The position numbers and the translations under genes were made by a program. Below are positions 47,828-61,467 of a stretch of 64,000 nt of DNA, one piece after another (the stretch's first letter is position 1; each line of letters opens with the position of its first letter). This stretch comes from Clavelina lepadiformis (taxonomy: Eukaryota > Chordata > Ascidiacea > Aplousobranchia > Clavelinidae), in assembly GCF_947623445.1 (NCBI RefSeq), contig NC_135244.1, forward strand, positions 21,638,860 to 21,702,859, read 5' to 3'. The notes beneath the pieces are model-generated. The model worked only from the letters and a program-made list of their open reading frames with translations. It had not been told where the DNA came from and did no database searches.

Positions 47828-49275
47828 GAAAATGTTAGAAGTCGTTTCACCAGAAATTAAGAACCGTACCACGCGTTTAATTCAAACAACATTCTATCTT
47901 CATACGATGTTGTTCACAGTTTGCCAAAGGCGTTGTTTTGTGAAAAGTTCATAAAGCAGCAAAGCATCGAAAAGCAAATCAAAATTTACGATCAAATTGT
48001 TATGACTGCTTATACTATGCTTTAGACATTCGGGTACATGGGGCAAAGATTGTTTTGCGATCTGCTGAACCCAGTGACGAATACGTTTAAGCTCTCGTGA
48101 AGATAATGTATTATATGCAGGATATTGATATATTTGATGTTAAACATTTTTTGTGGTATGATATTATGATATTGTCATATGATTTTATATATTGTGATAT
48201 GACATTATATATTTGATATTGATACACGAATGCACGATATTTATTTTTGCTTATAGCTGTTGAGTAATACAAAAACAGTAAAATTAGACGACTTGCTGGC
48301 TTTAGTGGACACAAGTGTGTCATTTTTTTGTTAGCAGTCAAACGCAGTCTGTTGTGAAAAGGTTAAAACGAGACCGTGGTTGGCTGGAGCTGTTAAAGTC
48401 CGAGGAAGATTGTTACTAATTGAATGTTTCATGACACGAAAATCGGAACAGGCAGCGAAACAAACTTTTGATGTTTTTAACAATTTTTGGATGGGCCATT
48501 TTTGATTATTCTTCTCTAACGTCATTATGTTTCATTCATCTCCTTGCAAAAGCATTAACGAATTAAGAAACAATAAAGAAAAAACCAGCCTAAATTACGA
48601 GCGTTAGAATAAATCGATTTATTCTATGGTATGGTGGGGCAACTGCTGTGCTGCTGTTTTGTGCGATTTGTTATAATCTTGTTTCTTGCTTGAAAAAAGT
48701 AAGTTATACTGTACAATGATATAGCGGTCCAGAAGTAGTTCAATGTTCAAAATAAATAATTTTGCGGGGCAAGTTTTATTGTAAATCGGGCCGGGAGTTT
48801 GACACGTATGATCTATGAGGCCATAAAAATAATTGATGCTTATAACCATATATATACTGCACTTGATTTTCAAAAACGATTTTCTGCGATGGTGCAATCA
48901 CAATGCCGGATGAGTCAAATAATTTTCCTTTATTCATGTCTTTTCAACTGAACTGTAGCCAATAAGCGACAGCTTAGACATATTTACCAACGCTTTTTGT
49001 GCAAAAATTTTCTCTTAATGAACAGACGAGATGGATTTGTTATGTAACCCAAACTTAGGGGCTTTTTATTTCTTAAACAGACGTTTTTGTGAACCGGTGA
49101 TTAAATCTTAGTCTACTACATAGGCAATGACGTCATACGCCTCTTAATGAAGAGCATCTGTCGGGAAACATCTGGACTAGCTAGAACGCTTCGATCGTTC
49201 TCAATTTTATCATCATTTTGCTAAAGCCAGCTTGCTTTATTTAAACTGGGCTTTAGATCATATATAAGCATTAAA
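47828..49275. other. 3' remnant of unit C and unique spacer
   Basis: Up to about 48415 this matches the 3' flank of units A and B, with a shortened AT-rich minisatellite (48125-48225). The match stops abruptly, and no trefoil relic is present. From 48416 to 49275 the sequence is unique, with no recognised ORF. TATATAAG at 49261 lies too near the ATG at 49276 to be a standard TATA box. Confidence 0.65.
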
Positions 49276-51370
49276 ATGGATTGTTTCAAGTTTATTGTTG
49301 GAATATTTGTAGCGTTCATTCACGTCCTACTTGTTCAAAGCGGTGAGTTTACTTAATATTGCAGCGTAGTTTGTTGTGCCTACTTGTCCTTTTGTATTGA
49401 CATGATAAAAAAGTAGCTAGAACCACGCATACTTGGGGATTTTCAATTAGAAATGTCAGCTTTGACAGAATCAGCTCAGGCGGAAGTTCTTTCTTGTTGT
49501 GTGCTCATCAACTATCCTCTGTTATAGCTAAGTGGAAAGGCAAACAGCTATCGGCTTAAATTAACATTTTACCATTCAGAACAGCAATGCACCAGTTGTT
49601 TTGAATGCGCGGACCAGATAAGATGCGGACATAACAGTGTCAGTCGGGCCGGATGCGAGGAGCAAGGATGTATGTGGTGTCCGAAAACGGCTGGAAATAT
49701 TCAACAATGCTTTTATCCGTGGAAACAAACGAACAAAACAGACTGTATGGTTGAAGTGAGGCATTGTCTTGTAATTGATGCTTATAAATAGCTTAGGAGA
49801 AATAAGCTTATAAATATAGCTTAGCTTAAATAAATAGCTAGGGGCCGAGTGATTTGCTGTGTTCTAGGCTTAAGCCTTTATGTTGCCGCGGTTATTAACC
49901 AAGCTTACAATATAAACGTTTGCAGGAAAACGTGCGCGTTGGATGTGGTGATAACTGTGTTACGGAAACAAATTGCAAGGAGGAGCATTGTTGCTGGGAA
50001 GAGTCCACAGGAGAAAACATCCCGTCCTGTTTCTTCTCCAACAGGATGAAATCTGCTCCATCACGTAATAACAGTCTAAAATCCGTTTAAAGTCTCATCA
50101 TTTGTGCTTTGTTTTAAGGCATTTATGTATTATTTTACCCAACTATATAGCTTAGTACAGCATAGCTCTTTTTCAACTCGCTATTTCCTACTCAGCCGAG
50201 TGTTCCGGCTGTGATAGATGTTCCTTAAGGGTTGACTGCGGGTATTCCGGAGTCAATGAGGCAGGATGCCTGGAAAAGGGATGTCTGTGGTGCCCCACTG
50301 ACATGGAAGATGAACCCTGGTGCCTCTACCCATGGGAGGAGAACCTGTCAAAAGAAAAAAAATGCAATATTGAGGCGAGTAAACAAGCTGGGACTTCGAA
50401 AGGGGTTAGGTTATGATTGGCTTGTTGCTTAGCTCAAAAAAGAAAACGCTATAAACTAACTTGGCCGCGGATTTTTATTTGCATGCATGGTTTGTGTTTT
50501 CACCATGTAGGAAGACATGAGGCTGTATTGCGGATTGTTCGGTATTGATGAGAAGACTTGTTCAAGCAAAGGTTGTTGCTGGGACGAAGTGAATTCCCCG
50601 TATGATATACCCTGGTGCTATCATTCGGATAAAGTCAAAATTACACGTAAGTACTCTTGGTTACTACCAATGCTAGTCACAAGCATCGGAAATATAAACA
50701 CTTTATTGCTTATGTTTCCGATGTCCATGTGTTTATATTACCGATGTCTATGGACACAAGTACAGGAATATTGGAAACAATTATTTCATTTCATATGCAA
50801 CAATCGATTTTACAATTAATCTTTAATGATAACATTTTCCGAAAAATTATCATTACTTTTTTATCGTTGCCAAAGCACAATGCCTGAATTGTGATCAATG
50901 TTTTCAAAAATTTCGCTGTGGACGTCCGGGAATCAACAAGACTGAATGCGAAAAAATGAGCTGTCTCTGGTGTCCAGAGGAGGGCGGTAATGATCCCTGG
51001 TGTATTTATTCGCTACATCCGGGTACTTCGATAGGAGCTGAGAACACTTGCCTCATACAGGTGAAGAAAAATACGGTTACACACAAGCTGGACCATCAAA
51101 AAGAGATGTTTGAAGATCAAATGTGTTCGATTGAAATGCAGTCTGAGCTTAATTATTAGTGATTCATTATCTACAGTGTAACTATTACAATAGCTTACCC
51201 GTATCGCTTGGATGCTGTTACGTCTGCGAATTTTAATTATATAGGAACCATACAGAAAGGAATGTGGCTACCCCGGCATTACTGAGATTGACTGCATCTA
51301 CCACAGGCTTTGTTGCTGGGCACCTTCGCAGTCGGACCGAGTGCCCTGGTGCTATTATGGGTCGGTTTGA
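49276..51370 (+). CDS. Secreted protein with six P-type trefoil domains, 335 aa
   Basis: Exons are 49276-49342, 49580-49755, 49926-50064, 50196-50374, 50511-50646, 50876-51060 and 51245-51370. The phases close to 336 codons with the stop. Exon 1 is a signal peptide of about 20 residues (MDCFKFIVGIFVAFIHVLLV). Exons 2-7 each carry one trefoil domain. Domains 1, 3 and 5 have a C-x2-C-x2-C lead-in (CTSCFEC, CSGCDRC, CLNCDQC) and C-x-W-C cores; domains 2, 4 and 6 have the classic CCW core. Exon 4 ends in a GC donor (GCGAGT). It is convergent with transporter copy D. Exons 4 (start) and 7 recur as relics in units A and B. A luminal or mucous-surface protein is the likely role, by family. Confidence 0.9.
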
Positions 51371-52531
51371 AAATTGTCTGCTAGTTATCAATCGAGGTTT
51401 ATTGAGTAATAAAGATGCTAATTGTTAACGGTTGCTTGAATGCCTAAATGTCAGTATGTGACGCGTAACCTCATCACGTCACATGGCGCAGTATGACGTT
51501 TTGTCAATTGTGGATATATATGTGCGGATGAAACTGAACTCAGCAAATCTTCGAACAAAAATCTCAACTCTGTACAAGGCAATAGAGTTGCTTACTTACA
51601 TGGTACACTTGCATACGAACACAAAAAACAATCTTGTAAAATCCATAAAAGCAAGGCATTTATTTAGTAATATTTCACATTTTTCATCTATCTCGCTTTT
51701 TTTGATCAATGTCAAAAATTTCTTCAATGACCTTGTGAGTATCGGAGTATGGTGTCAAACGCATAGCGCTGGTGAAGACTAAGTGGTTGTTTAGGCTTAA
51801 AATCGTCTGCTTCGGCCAGCCTAATCCAAACCAGTTTGTAACAAAGCACTGTGACAATCTTCCTCGTACTTTAACAGCTCCAGCCAACCACGGCCCCGTT
51901 TCAACTTTTTCACAACAGACTGCGTTTGACTATTAACAAAAAAGTAACACACTTGTGTCCACTAAAGCCAGCAAGTCGTCTAATTTTACAGTTTTTTGGT
52001 ATTACGCAATAGCTGTAAGCAAAAAGAAATATCGTGCATTCGTGTATCAATATGAAATTTATAATATCATATTACAATATATAATATCATTTCACAATAT
52101 ATAAAATCATATGACAATATATAATATCATATCACAATATATAATATCATATCAAAATATCATAATATCATATCACAATGTATAATATCATATCACAATA
52201 TATATATAATATCAAATATCGTGTAAAAAGAAATTTCGTGCATATAATACATTATCTTCGCGGAAGCCTAAACGTATTCGTCACTGGGTTCAGCAGATCG
52301 CAAAACAATCTTTGCCCCATGTACTCCAATGTCGAAACCATAGTATAAGCAATCATAACAATTTGATTGTAAATTTTGAGTTTGCTTTGCGATGCTTTGC
52401 TGCTTCGTAAACTTTGTACAAAACAACGCCTTTGGCAAACTGTGAACAACATCGTATGAAGATAGGATGTTGTTTAAATTAAACGCGTAATACGGTTCTT
52501 AATTTCTTGTGAAACGACTTCTAACATCTTC
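51371..52531 (-). repeat. 3' flanking part of duplication unit D (inverted)
   Basis: Reverse-complement counterpart of the 3' flanks of copies A and B. Homology runs on through the last trefoil exon to about 51200. In this unit the trefoil exon belongs to a complete gene, which makes D the likely ancestral arrangement. Confidence 0.78.
52050..52215. repeat. AT-rich minisatellite downstream of copy D
   Basis: Inverted and longer version of the 20-22 bp array found after copies A, B and C (TATAATATCAT units). Confidence 0.78.
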
Positions 52532-55500
52532 TCAACATCTAACTTTTGAGATGAATCTGTAACAAGAAAAACTGCATTAATATCATATGTCTATGTCATA
52601 AGAGTAATTTAGTTATAGCTGTTCACCTGTTTTGCAATTTTGCATCTTCCATAGTATCCGGCATTGGCTGTGATTTGGTTTCCGGCAAAAAGAACATTCC
52701 TACGGCGGCACCAATGACAATTGCTCCCATCACCAAGTACGGGATGATGGGGTGATACAATTCCCCTTGAAATACAAAAAACAATAAATATAACAACTGA
52801 ATTTATTTCTTCCGTGCTTAAGTCTTTTACTCAACGAAGTGTTCAATAAGCAAAGTGTATACCAAGGTATAGGAGGAAGGGCACCAACATAGCGGAAACT
52901 CTTGAGACAACAGAGCAAACACCGTACGACTGGCTTCTCAAAAGCGTTGGAAATAATTCTCCAGTGAAGGCGTACAACAGGGACAAGGTTCCAGTCGCAA
53001 AAAGTTTTCCGATCACATTGCTCACAATAACAGCAGTATCGTCGACTTAATAAGTTATAGAAAATTACATTAACTATATATTGTGCTCCGTTATACTTAT
53101 ACTTTGTTTAATTGAGCAATGTGGCAGTTGAAGTGCTGTATCTTGTAAGACAAACAATCCATTCAGTTAGTTTGAATCATACCAGCTTGTAAAAGGGGTA
53201 CGGCCAGAATAAAGACGCCGCACACTGAAGAGAAAATCATGAACGCCACTCGGCTGCCTAACTTTCGTATCGTAAAGTAGGAGAGAATATGGCCTGGCAG
53301 CTCGACTGAAACCAACGCGAAGAAAGTGAGGTAGCGGTTCCCCCCAAGGTTGTTCGCGTTTAGCGACACGCCGTAGTATGACACGTTAACCGCTAACCTG
53401 ATGCAAGTATAAGAATGAATTCAAAGTTCGCTATTGGGTAGAACTCGCGAAGTTAAACTTAACCCTAAATTCTTTTCGCACAAATTTTCCAATTAAATAA
53501 CGCGGAAATACCATGTTGTTACCTTACCATGCTATGGAGAGAATGATAATTCTTTTTCGCAAGAATGGCACCCGGACGAGGTCGAGGTACGAGAGCTTTC
53601 TTCTTCCGCACTGTTTCTTTTCAGCTTCCTGCTGTCGATAGAAAACTTTGTAAACGCATAAGTTATCAAAACATCGTTAAGTAACTCAAATTCATATTTA
53701 ATACTTAAATGTAAACAACACATTGCATTGATAGTGGAATGAATTATTGCGTCATCGCGTACGTTCAGTCTGGTTTCTCTGTCGCGTCCTAGCTCCAGTA
53801 GCTTCGTTTCATCAAGTTTAACATTGTTCATTTTTGCGATTTTTTGCAACAAATTCCTCGCTTCATCGAGTTTGCCGTTTTCCAACAGCCATCGCGGAGA
53901 TTCTTCGATAACTCTTTAAAAGTTACAAAGTTCTACTTTAAAATGAACTGCTACAAACTGGCCACCTATTCAAGTTGTGTTTAAATACGAAAAGCGTTAC
54001 TTACATGAAAGACGGAAACAGTACTAGAAAATGCAACAAGCCCACTGCGCCATACAGGTGCCTCCAGTTAGGCAAAAGATACGCCATTAGAGGCAGCATA
54101 CAGCTTCCAACCGCCATCAACAAGATGTGTGCAACGGTAACTTTGTAGCGAATTTTATTCGGCGTAATTTCACTCACTGCCAAAGATATAGATTACAATT
54201 TACATCTTAATTGCAAGTCAGGTGTATTAGCGAAGCGGTTTGCGCATGTCAACAATTGATGCGAAACGTCTGCCAAGATTTAAAGTCATACTAAAATTTA
54301 CTGAAAGTCGATATTCAAAAGCAAAAATCAACAGTAAGATGTTAACGTACGCAGAATAGTAAGAATAGACGTTCGGGCAACGCCACCAAGCCCGATAAAA
54401 AAGGTGAGGACATGTAACCCGATCCAGGATGGAGTAAAGGCAGAAATAGACAAGCTGGCACACAAGATCACCAGGGCACCCAGTAAAACTTTTTTTCTGC
54501 CAAACCTTTTCGTTGTGCAATGTATGAATTACTGCATTAATTCCTATGGTGTATGTTTATGCAGAGCGATGCTTCTTAGGTTTCCCACCTGTCCGCCAAA
54601 ATGCCCCCAAGAAAAGACCCGGCCATCACACCAAACATCAAACAAGATGGAACCAGAGGTGCAAGCCATGACTTATCACAAACCAGATCAAACTAGACAA
54701 TAACAGACACATTTAGTTAAGTTATTTAACTCTGCCAAGGAAATGTAGAGGTTTCCCAACTGGCAATGTACTACTGCAATAAAGCATAAGATTTGGTTAT
54801 TTTTTCTTCATTGTTAATATTGCAATAAAATCCTGAGAATTTAAACTCATATGTCAGTTACGGTTCCCGAAACTTGTTCGAAGTGAGTGAGTGTTTTCAG
54901 TGAAAAGTGTGAGCCACTTACTTCGCTTACAGCAGTTATTACATTTTCTCCTGTCATGTATTTCCATCCTCTGTCACAACTAACAGCACTGACATTACCT
55001 TGACCTGCAAAAGATGGTTCATTTAAGTAAACTCGTTGTCACACATCATCAAACAGAACCCGACAAAGAGATACATAAATAACTATATGTATAATGTTCA
55101 TATATTTAATATATAATTGATATATACATAATACAATATGCATTATATATACATAAGCATAAACGTACAAAAATTATAATTTATTAAGGCATGTAACTAT
55201 ATAACAAAAAATATATAAATGTTTACAAGTGTAAAAAATACATATAAATACGTGTAAATATAAATATTATCACAGACATTAAACATGAGCTTTGCAAATG
55301 TTTTAGTAAAAGAAATATCAGCCGCCATGAGGAAAGTAAATGTCCTGGCGATTCTAGTTCTGTTAACCTGGTGGGGATTTGCTACAAAAACGCTTTGATT
55401 AAAATATACACAATTTACAAACAATGATCGTCTTGTTGTCACCTGCCGAAGTGGATTCGTTGTAGCGAGTGCATGAACTCCATTCCGGCTTTTGTAGATT

Positions 55501-57913
55501 TCCATCGACAACGGGGATGTACCTTGCTACCGAGCTATTGGACAGGTTACTTGGTACAACAACATAATCCACTTCCCTGTAATGGACAAATCAACCAGAC
55601 AAAAAGCGTGTGAAATATTTAAACATTTTAAGCTGATGAGTTTTCGATGACTTATAAAACTAACAACGACATCAGCAACTACATTGCAGCTGGTAAGCCA
55701 ACCTCAGAGCAAGATGGCGTACAAGAGCATTTCTAATGCCAAAATATATTTTCCCTTGATTTAACCTCTAGGAGTCAAGGAGCGTGATTATGAAACTAAC
55801 AATTTGTCGCATTGTTAAGTTTTACACAAAAAAAGGAAGTTTGAGTTCAAATACAGTAACAATCCGGTAAAAAACTCTAAATTTAGAAAATTTGTAGGTT
55901 GTGGTTTTGAGTCGTTTTTTCCAATCACCTGACGCTTGTAAATTCTCGGCACTGTTAAATTGTTTTCGCAAAAATAGAACGTGAATAAACGAGTGGGCAA
56001 GCAATGCTTCGATAACAAGATTCGACAAAGAAAGACTGTGTTACAGTCAACTTAAATAACAGCCGGAAATAAAAATGCACTCATATTAATAACCTAGAGT
56101 TCCAAAAATATTGTGGGAAATGGTTCCCTTGGAGTTGTATCTACAGTTATTGACACAATTAAAAAAGTCAATTAAATTAAATCAATATAATTGTGCTATG
56201 TGTGGTTCTTAAGAAAAGGTTGAAAATCAGTGATCTAAAGCCTAACTTTAGGCCTGGACAAAGCTTACCGAAAACACTTGTAATTGGCGACATTTAATTA
56301 GTGATCAGGCAAGCAAACGAAGCTATTTGAGGTACAACGAGTGATGTCCTTTCACAACAATGCAACACGAATCCGGAAACATCCTGCTGTATATAGCGAG
56401 GCAACGTTACTACTAGACGTGCCATTTCTTCTGCTGTGTGTTATAGTTACATTATTTAATTGTTATTTAACAATCGGTTCCAACCACTTTAACATTAAGT
56501 CCCGAGTGTTTGCTGCTCACGAGCCTGTTTCATACGAACCTTACCTACATAGGTATAACAACACGTCATTCTTTGACTAGATTAACTGCACCCACGCCAT
56601 TCAACAAAGATGTATTAAGTATATAGTCAAAGACTATATTAAATCAGCGGCAAAAGTCGACATTAACCAGTGCAATGGTTGCACACCCAGCAACATTGAC
56701 ACTTTTCACTGAAAACATGCAAAAATGATGTAAGCGGGAGTAAAATGAACGAGGACTAAAATCAAACTGAAAAACTCCTGTCTCAATAAACAAGCATTTG
56801 AAAATGGTACATCTTTTTACTGAAAATTTCTACATGACCCTATTGGCTTAGTAATTGTTACCCAAATTGTTTATCTTCCTAAATTGTGCATTATAATGCT
56901 GTGCTTCTTGTGTCTCAACGTGCAAGACCTTACATATCATGTCGCACTGTTTTCTTTGATTTGTCCGTCAAATACTATCGCCCATTTTATTCAATCTTGA
57001 AGCCCATCAATTTTCTTCTAAAACGAAGTTTACCAGTTTTTATCATCACGTCGTGCTTTTTAATATTTCAAATCCCATTCTATTCATTTTACTCTTATGA
57101 GGGTCTGAAGTTGGTCCGGATTATGTTAGACAGTTCATCGTATTAAACAAAGATGTCTATTGCAGCACTCGTTGTGCTTATTGCAACACTTTGGTATTGT
57201 AAAACAATCTCATTTTACGTTATTAATATTTTCTGCAGCTTCTGTTGCAATGTTTCTCGGCACAGCGGAGTCGGCGAAGCCGAATTAATTACGCAAGTAT
57301 CCGGCATCGCCACAGGTTCGACCAACAACCAACCGACGCACGTTCAACATACAGAGAGGTAGCATTCATACACAAAGTGAGGTAGCATTCATACTTACAG
57401 GTTATAATAACTTTCATTCAATCTCACGGATAACCTGAATATTTTTTATTTTACGGTCGCTGTGGTAAGCCAAGTGGAGTATTAAAGCGGAAACGCAGTT
57501 AAGGAAAGATAAAAGCAAAACAATCGCTACGACATTTCACTTTGCTGCTTGCAACTCTGTATTCAGTTTTAGTAAAATTGCATTTCATGTGACGGTACAC
57601 GTTGATAGAAATCTTCACCACCTGCGATGTGGTGCAAGCAGGTGTAATAGAACGTGTATTAAAACAACGTATATCCAAGACTATAGCAAACACAACGCCG
57701 TATTTTAAAACTTTCTTTTAAAACTTACGACGTCTCGTTGCCGTCATCCAGCTCCGGAATGTAGCATCGATGGGGCGGTGTATAAACTACAAAGACAGTC
57801 ATCCAGATATTTGGTCCTGCTACAATTGCAGTTAAGTACGCTACTATCACCACCCGTGTTTGAAACGAGCCAAATTTCTCCACAGGTGCCAAAAGGTTCT
57901 CATGCGCAGACAT
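52532..57913 (-). CDS. SLC22-type organic ion transporter, copy D (inverted), 12 exons, 549 aa
   Basis: Exons from 5' to 3' are 57913-57729, 55576-55443, 55004-54922, 54692-54589, 54505-54351, 54176-54005, 53913-53763, 53631-53528, 53397-53183, 53045-52863, 52765-52627 and 52556-52532. Exon lengths match the three plus-strand copies and the frame is open. SLC22 landmarks are all present: FDLVCD, DRFGR, ESPRWL, LGGN, GELFPT and LPET. Small differences include FGVMAG for FGLMAG, LRKR for LRRR and RETRLN for RETRVN. It faces the six-trefoil gene tail to tail; the stop codons are about 1.2 kb apart. Substrate is unknown. Confidence 0.92.
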
Positions 57914-58215
57914 TTCACTTACAGTAGCATTGCTAATCTACGATGTAGGCCTAAAACATTCTTGATTTACCAAAATAACCCGACTTTGTTTTTATTAGAA
58001 TAGCCTAGTACCGGTACCGAACGGGAAAACAAACTGTTAGAAAACAGGAAAGGTGTTGTGAGAACAGAGAAGCTCTCAAACACCCAGCAAGCAAGACAGT
58101 AGGTATCTTTCCGTACAGCTTGACCTTACCCTTGTCAAACCCTCAGCTCTGTCATGCATGACTAACTTAGGTTCCTACATTATGTTTTGTCTAATCCCTC
58201 AGCAGTTGTAGGCGA
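57914..58215 (-). repeat. 5' flanking part of duplication unit D
   Basis: About 300 bp that match, in reverse, the sequence just upstream of copies A-C. Beyond about 58215 there is no match. Only this proximal stretch is common to all four copies, so the shared core promoter should lie here. Confidence 0.7.
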
Positions 58216-60423
58216 TAGCTAGGACTACCTCATAATGGAATATGACATGGTTCCCATAGCTCCAGCTCCTGTCACCTAGGTTCAAGAACAGAAGTGGGTT
58301 TTTGACCTAAAAATACACTATTCACTAGTTTTCATGCCAACTTGTATCTACATACTTCTCGGATCTTTGAAAGGCGCCAAATGCTAGGGCAATTCCCATG
58401 TTAAAAAACAGCACCAACTAAGCTGCTACCTGATAAGTCCAAACTGGTTTTTAAAATCATCTGTAAGAAAGAAATCAGAGAAATCTTATCTTTTCATACA
58501 TACCAACCCTAGGCCTATTGCATCACAAAACGTTATGTAAATTAGTCATAGTTCCTCTTTATAAAATCTATCCATAGATTTGCCCAGATCCGGACAACTT
58601 GAACAAAAACTGCAAGTTTTTAAGGAAATATTTTAACATCGGCCGCAGACACTGTACAGTTGAAATCAAACTTTGAATCAAAAGTTAAAGTACTGTGCTG
58701 AAAAGACAAATGATAGGCGACAAAATAGTGTTCATGTTTTCCCGACGGACTGGCTTCACTTGACAACTGGTCGAGAGACTAAACGTCATTTCCACTCAGG
58801 GTTCAGAGGTCAACAACAGAAACTTTCCTTATGCGAAATATTTTAAAAATCCTAAATTTTAGTTCAAGTTTAGCATCAGGGTTTCAGGCAGCACACAAGC
58901 AATGATTTAAGCAATCATCTCCTTTCTGTTTCTTGTGCTATGTAAGGCACAAATTTCTTCTTTACGTTGCGATGTGATCAAACGATAAATCATGAGCATG
59001 ATTGCTCTCCGCTTCATAAATTTTATTTGAATAAAATTCACACCACACAGAAAACCACAAGTCGCTGAAAGAACTCGCTTCTTGGCTGGTGAAGAATATT
59101 ATTTCCAGAATTGAAAATCCATAGAAATGACATTGTACATTTCATTTCCAGTGACACCATTATAAAGGACGATTTATAAAATCATCGGGATATATTTCGC
59201 AAGTCCATTTCGAAGGCGCAGCAAAATTGCACGAATCCAAACGTGAAAGTTGGCAAAAAAAGTTAAAACGAGCACTAAAACAGATACAAAAACTAGAGAC
59301 ATAACTAACTTCATGGTGATGTCAATGTATCGGTCTATGTAGGAGCGATATAATCCGGGAAGGACGAATATTGTAAAGGAAAATGTAAATACGGTCCTGA
59401 ATTGCCTATATTACTGGAGATCAATTTCAATAGATGCGGTCTCGGTATCTGTCTTTTACGGAACTTTAGGTTGCTTAAAAACAGTGAATAACTCGTCATG
59501 AAAAATATAACTTTACAGACATTTTGAATATTACTAGTTTGCAAATAAATAAGACCATGTTATAAATCTTTGTTCTGTAAATAAGTCTATTCGAATTAAC
59601 ATAATTTTAAGCGTTCGCCAACCCAAGTTATTCTAATAAGGTTTAGGGCGATTTGTTAATTTAGGATCATTTATTAATTTGAAAAGTGTAACATTAAACC
59701 GATTCTATGAGGTGTTGACATCCATGGAACCGGTAACGACCGATAAAATAACAACAATTTCGAAATAAACATTATTTAAGTAAAAAGTGCCTCTGTCAAT
59801 TACACATTCATCATAACGACAGCAATGAAAAGTTGATCAAACATGTTATAAAAGGCACTTGATTTAAAAAGATAATATTTCAGCCATAAAACTCCATTCA
59901 ACGGGCGTTTAGAAAACAAAGGCATAATGCAGTAAAATTGTGGTGGGTAACAGCAATAAATAATGTATAATTGTACATTATTTCATACTAATTGTGAAAA
60001 GCTGTCAAAACTTTTTATGACAACATAAAATGTTTTAATGACGTCATCAAAATGTAATTAAAATTTGGCTTCGGTCAAGTTGTCAAAAAGCTTTAAAGGT
60101 GAAATATTCACACGAACGCACTATAGTAAATTTGTCGCAAAATTAGTGCAATCTTGGCCAATCAGACAGTGGGTATATTTAACAATACTGGGGCATTGTG
60201 CTAGTCGGCTGCTCACAGCGTGAGACGATAAAAGAATTTTGTTACCTGAAGTAACTACTGCATCAAAAGCTCATTGCGAGATCTTTTCTATATCTACGGT
60301 TTCGGTCTTACCAAAGGCAACCATTGTGATGTCATAAAGAACCTGTTGGGATCAGAGTTTGCATTGGCAACGTCACGTGATCGACGACGTAACAGCTCAT
60401 AGATCGGTGAGGTAACGATGACC
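58216..60423. other. Intergenic
   Basis: Single-copy sequence between the transporter field and the MKK3/6 gene. It includes the 3' UTR of the kinase on the minus strand. I see no supported ORF or RNA gene. The 69-codon frame at 59335-59544 (-) shows no family signature. Confidence 0.45.
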
Positions 60424-61467
60424 TCATCCAAGGATGAGACTTATAAAGGATGAGATTTGTCGACGGTTTTCGTGCAAATGCGATTGGATGAAGACGTGTT
60501 CTTCGAGATCGCGATAATTTGGTCGTCTGGCGGCGTCCTTGTGCAAGCAACAGCGGCAAAAATCGACCAATTCGTTAGAGAATTGATTGGCGGGCAGGGA
60601 CGGAGAAGGATCTTCGATGACCTGTATGAAAAGGTCAGCATAAAAGCACGAAAGCCTCATGACTAGTTCATGGTCACGGGAAACAGGAACTCTCAAAAAT
60701 ATCGTGAATTTTAAGCGATATCGTCTCCGAAAACTCCCCAGTGCTTTTAAAACAATATTATCCACTAATTTAATTTTTTTTGGTGATATTTGTTGAAGCG
60801 AGGATATCAATTTCATATAAGCAATAAGATTAACATGAGAATATAATCAAAAATATTTGAACATAGCCGTTATGTGACGGAATATAAGACGACAACATAT
60901 TCTGCGAAGCATAAACTAATTAAAATACAGTAACTTGGCTAAGCTCATGTTTGATTTGTTGGAGCGGCCGCCATTTTACTCGAAATTTCCAATGTGGCCC
61001 TAGTTGCGAATTGAGTTTGACATCGTTGCTATATGTGATTCATTATATAGTCTATTTCACAGCCTAATTTACCGTATAAACTTCCACAAACATTAATACG
61101 TAATAGAAATCATTTGTGACGCATAATCTTGGTGGGTTGTCCACAATTCATTGTACTGGGACGGATGAAACTTTGTGCTTTCCAATTTTAATGAAAAATT
61201 AATGTAAAAAATATAATATTGAGGGTTTTACCTGTTTCAGTTGGTGAAATGGGTTCTTCCATGTGTCGTATGGAAAGTGGCCGGTCGCCACTTCAATCAT
61301 CGTGATTCCGAGGCTCCATACGTCACTCTTGACGTCATAGCCCTTCTTATTAAGGTCAGGGTCGATGCGTTCGGGTGCCATATATGGCTTGCATCCAGCA
61401 TCGATGGTTTTAGCGAGTGAGTCGACCAGTTGCCCGCTAATGCCGAAGTCGCACAGTTTGACTTGAC
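60424..61467 (-). CDS. MAP2K3/6: MAP kinase kinase 3/6 (MKK3/6), last two exons, 5' part outside the window
   Basis: Exons are 61467-61232 and 60621-60424. The first begins in phase 1 at VKLCDFGISG and carries the activation segment DSLAKTIDAGCKPYMAPERI with the S-x-A-K-T phospho-acceptor pair, then GYDVKSDVWSLGITMIE and PYDTWKNPFHQLKQ. The second has VIEDPSPSLPANQFSNELVD, the RRPNYRDLEEH motif and ends ISSFISLILG. This matches MKK3/6, which phosphorylate p38 MAP kinases, better than MKK4 or MKK7: IDAGCKPY and EDPSPSLPA are MKK3/6-like. The N-lobe and the HRD exon are not found up to 64000, so the preceding intron is at least 2.5 kb. Confidence 0.9.

Noticed and set aside
49261-49267. TATATAA just before the six-trefoil gene as a TATA box
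   Set aside because: It lies only about 15 bp before the ATG, too close for a start site 25-30 bp downstream, unless an upstream exon or trans-splicing is involved.
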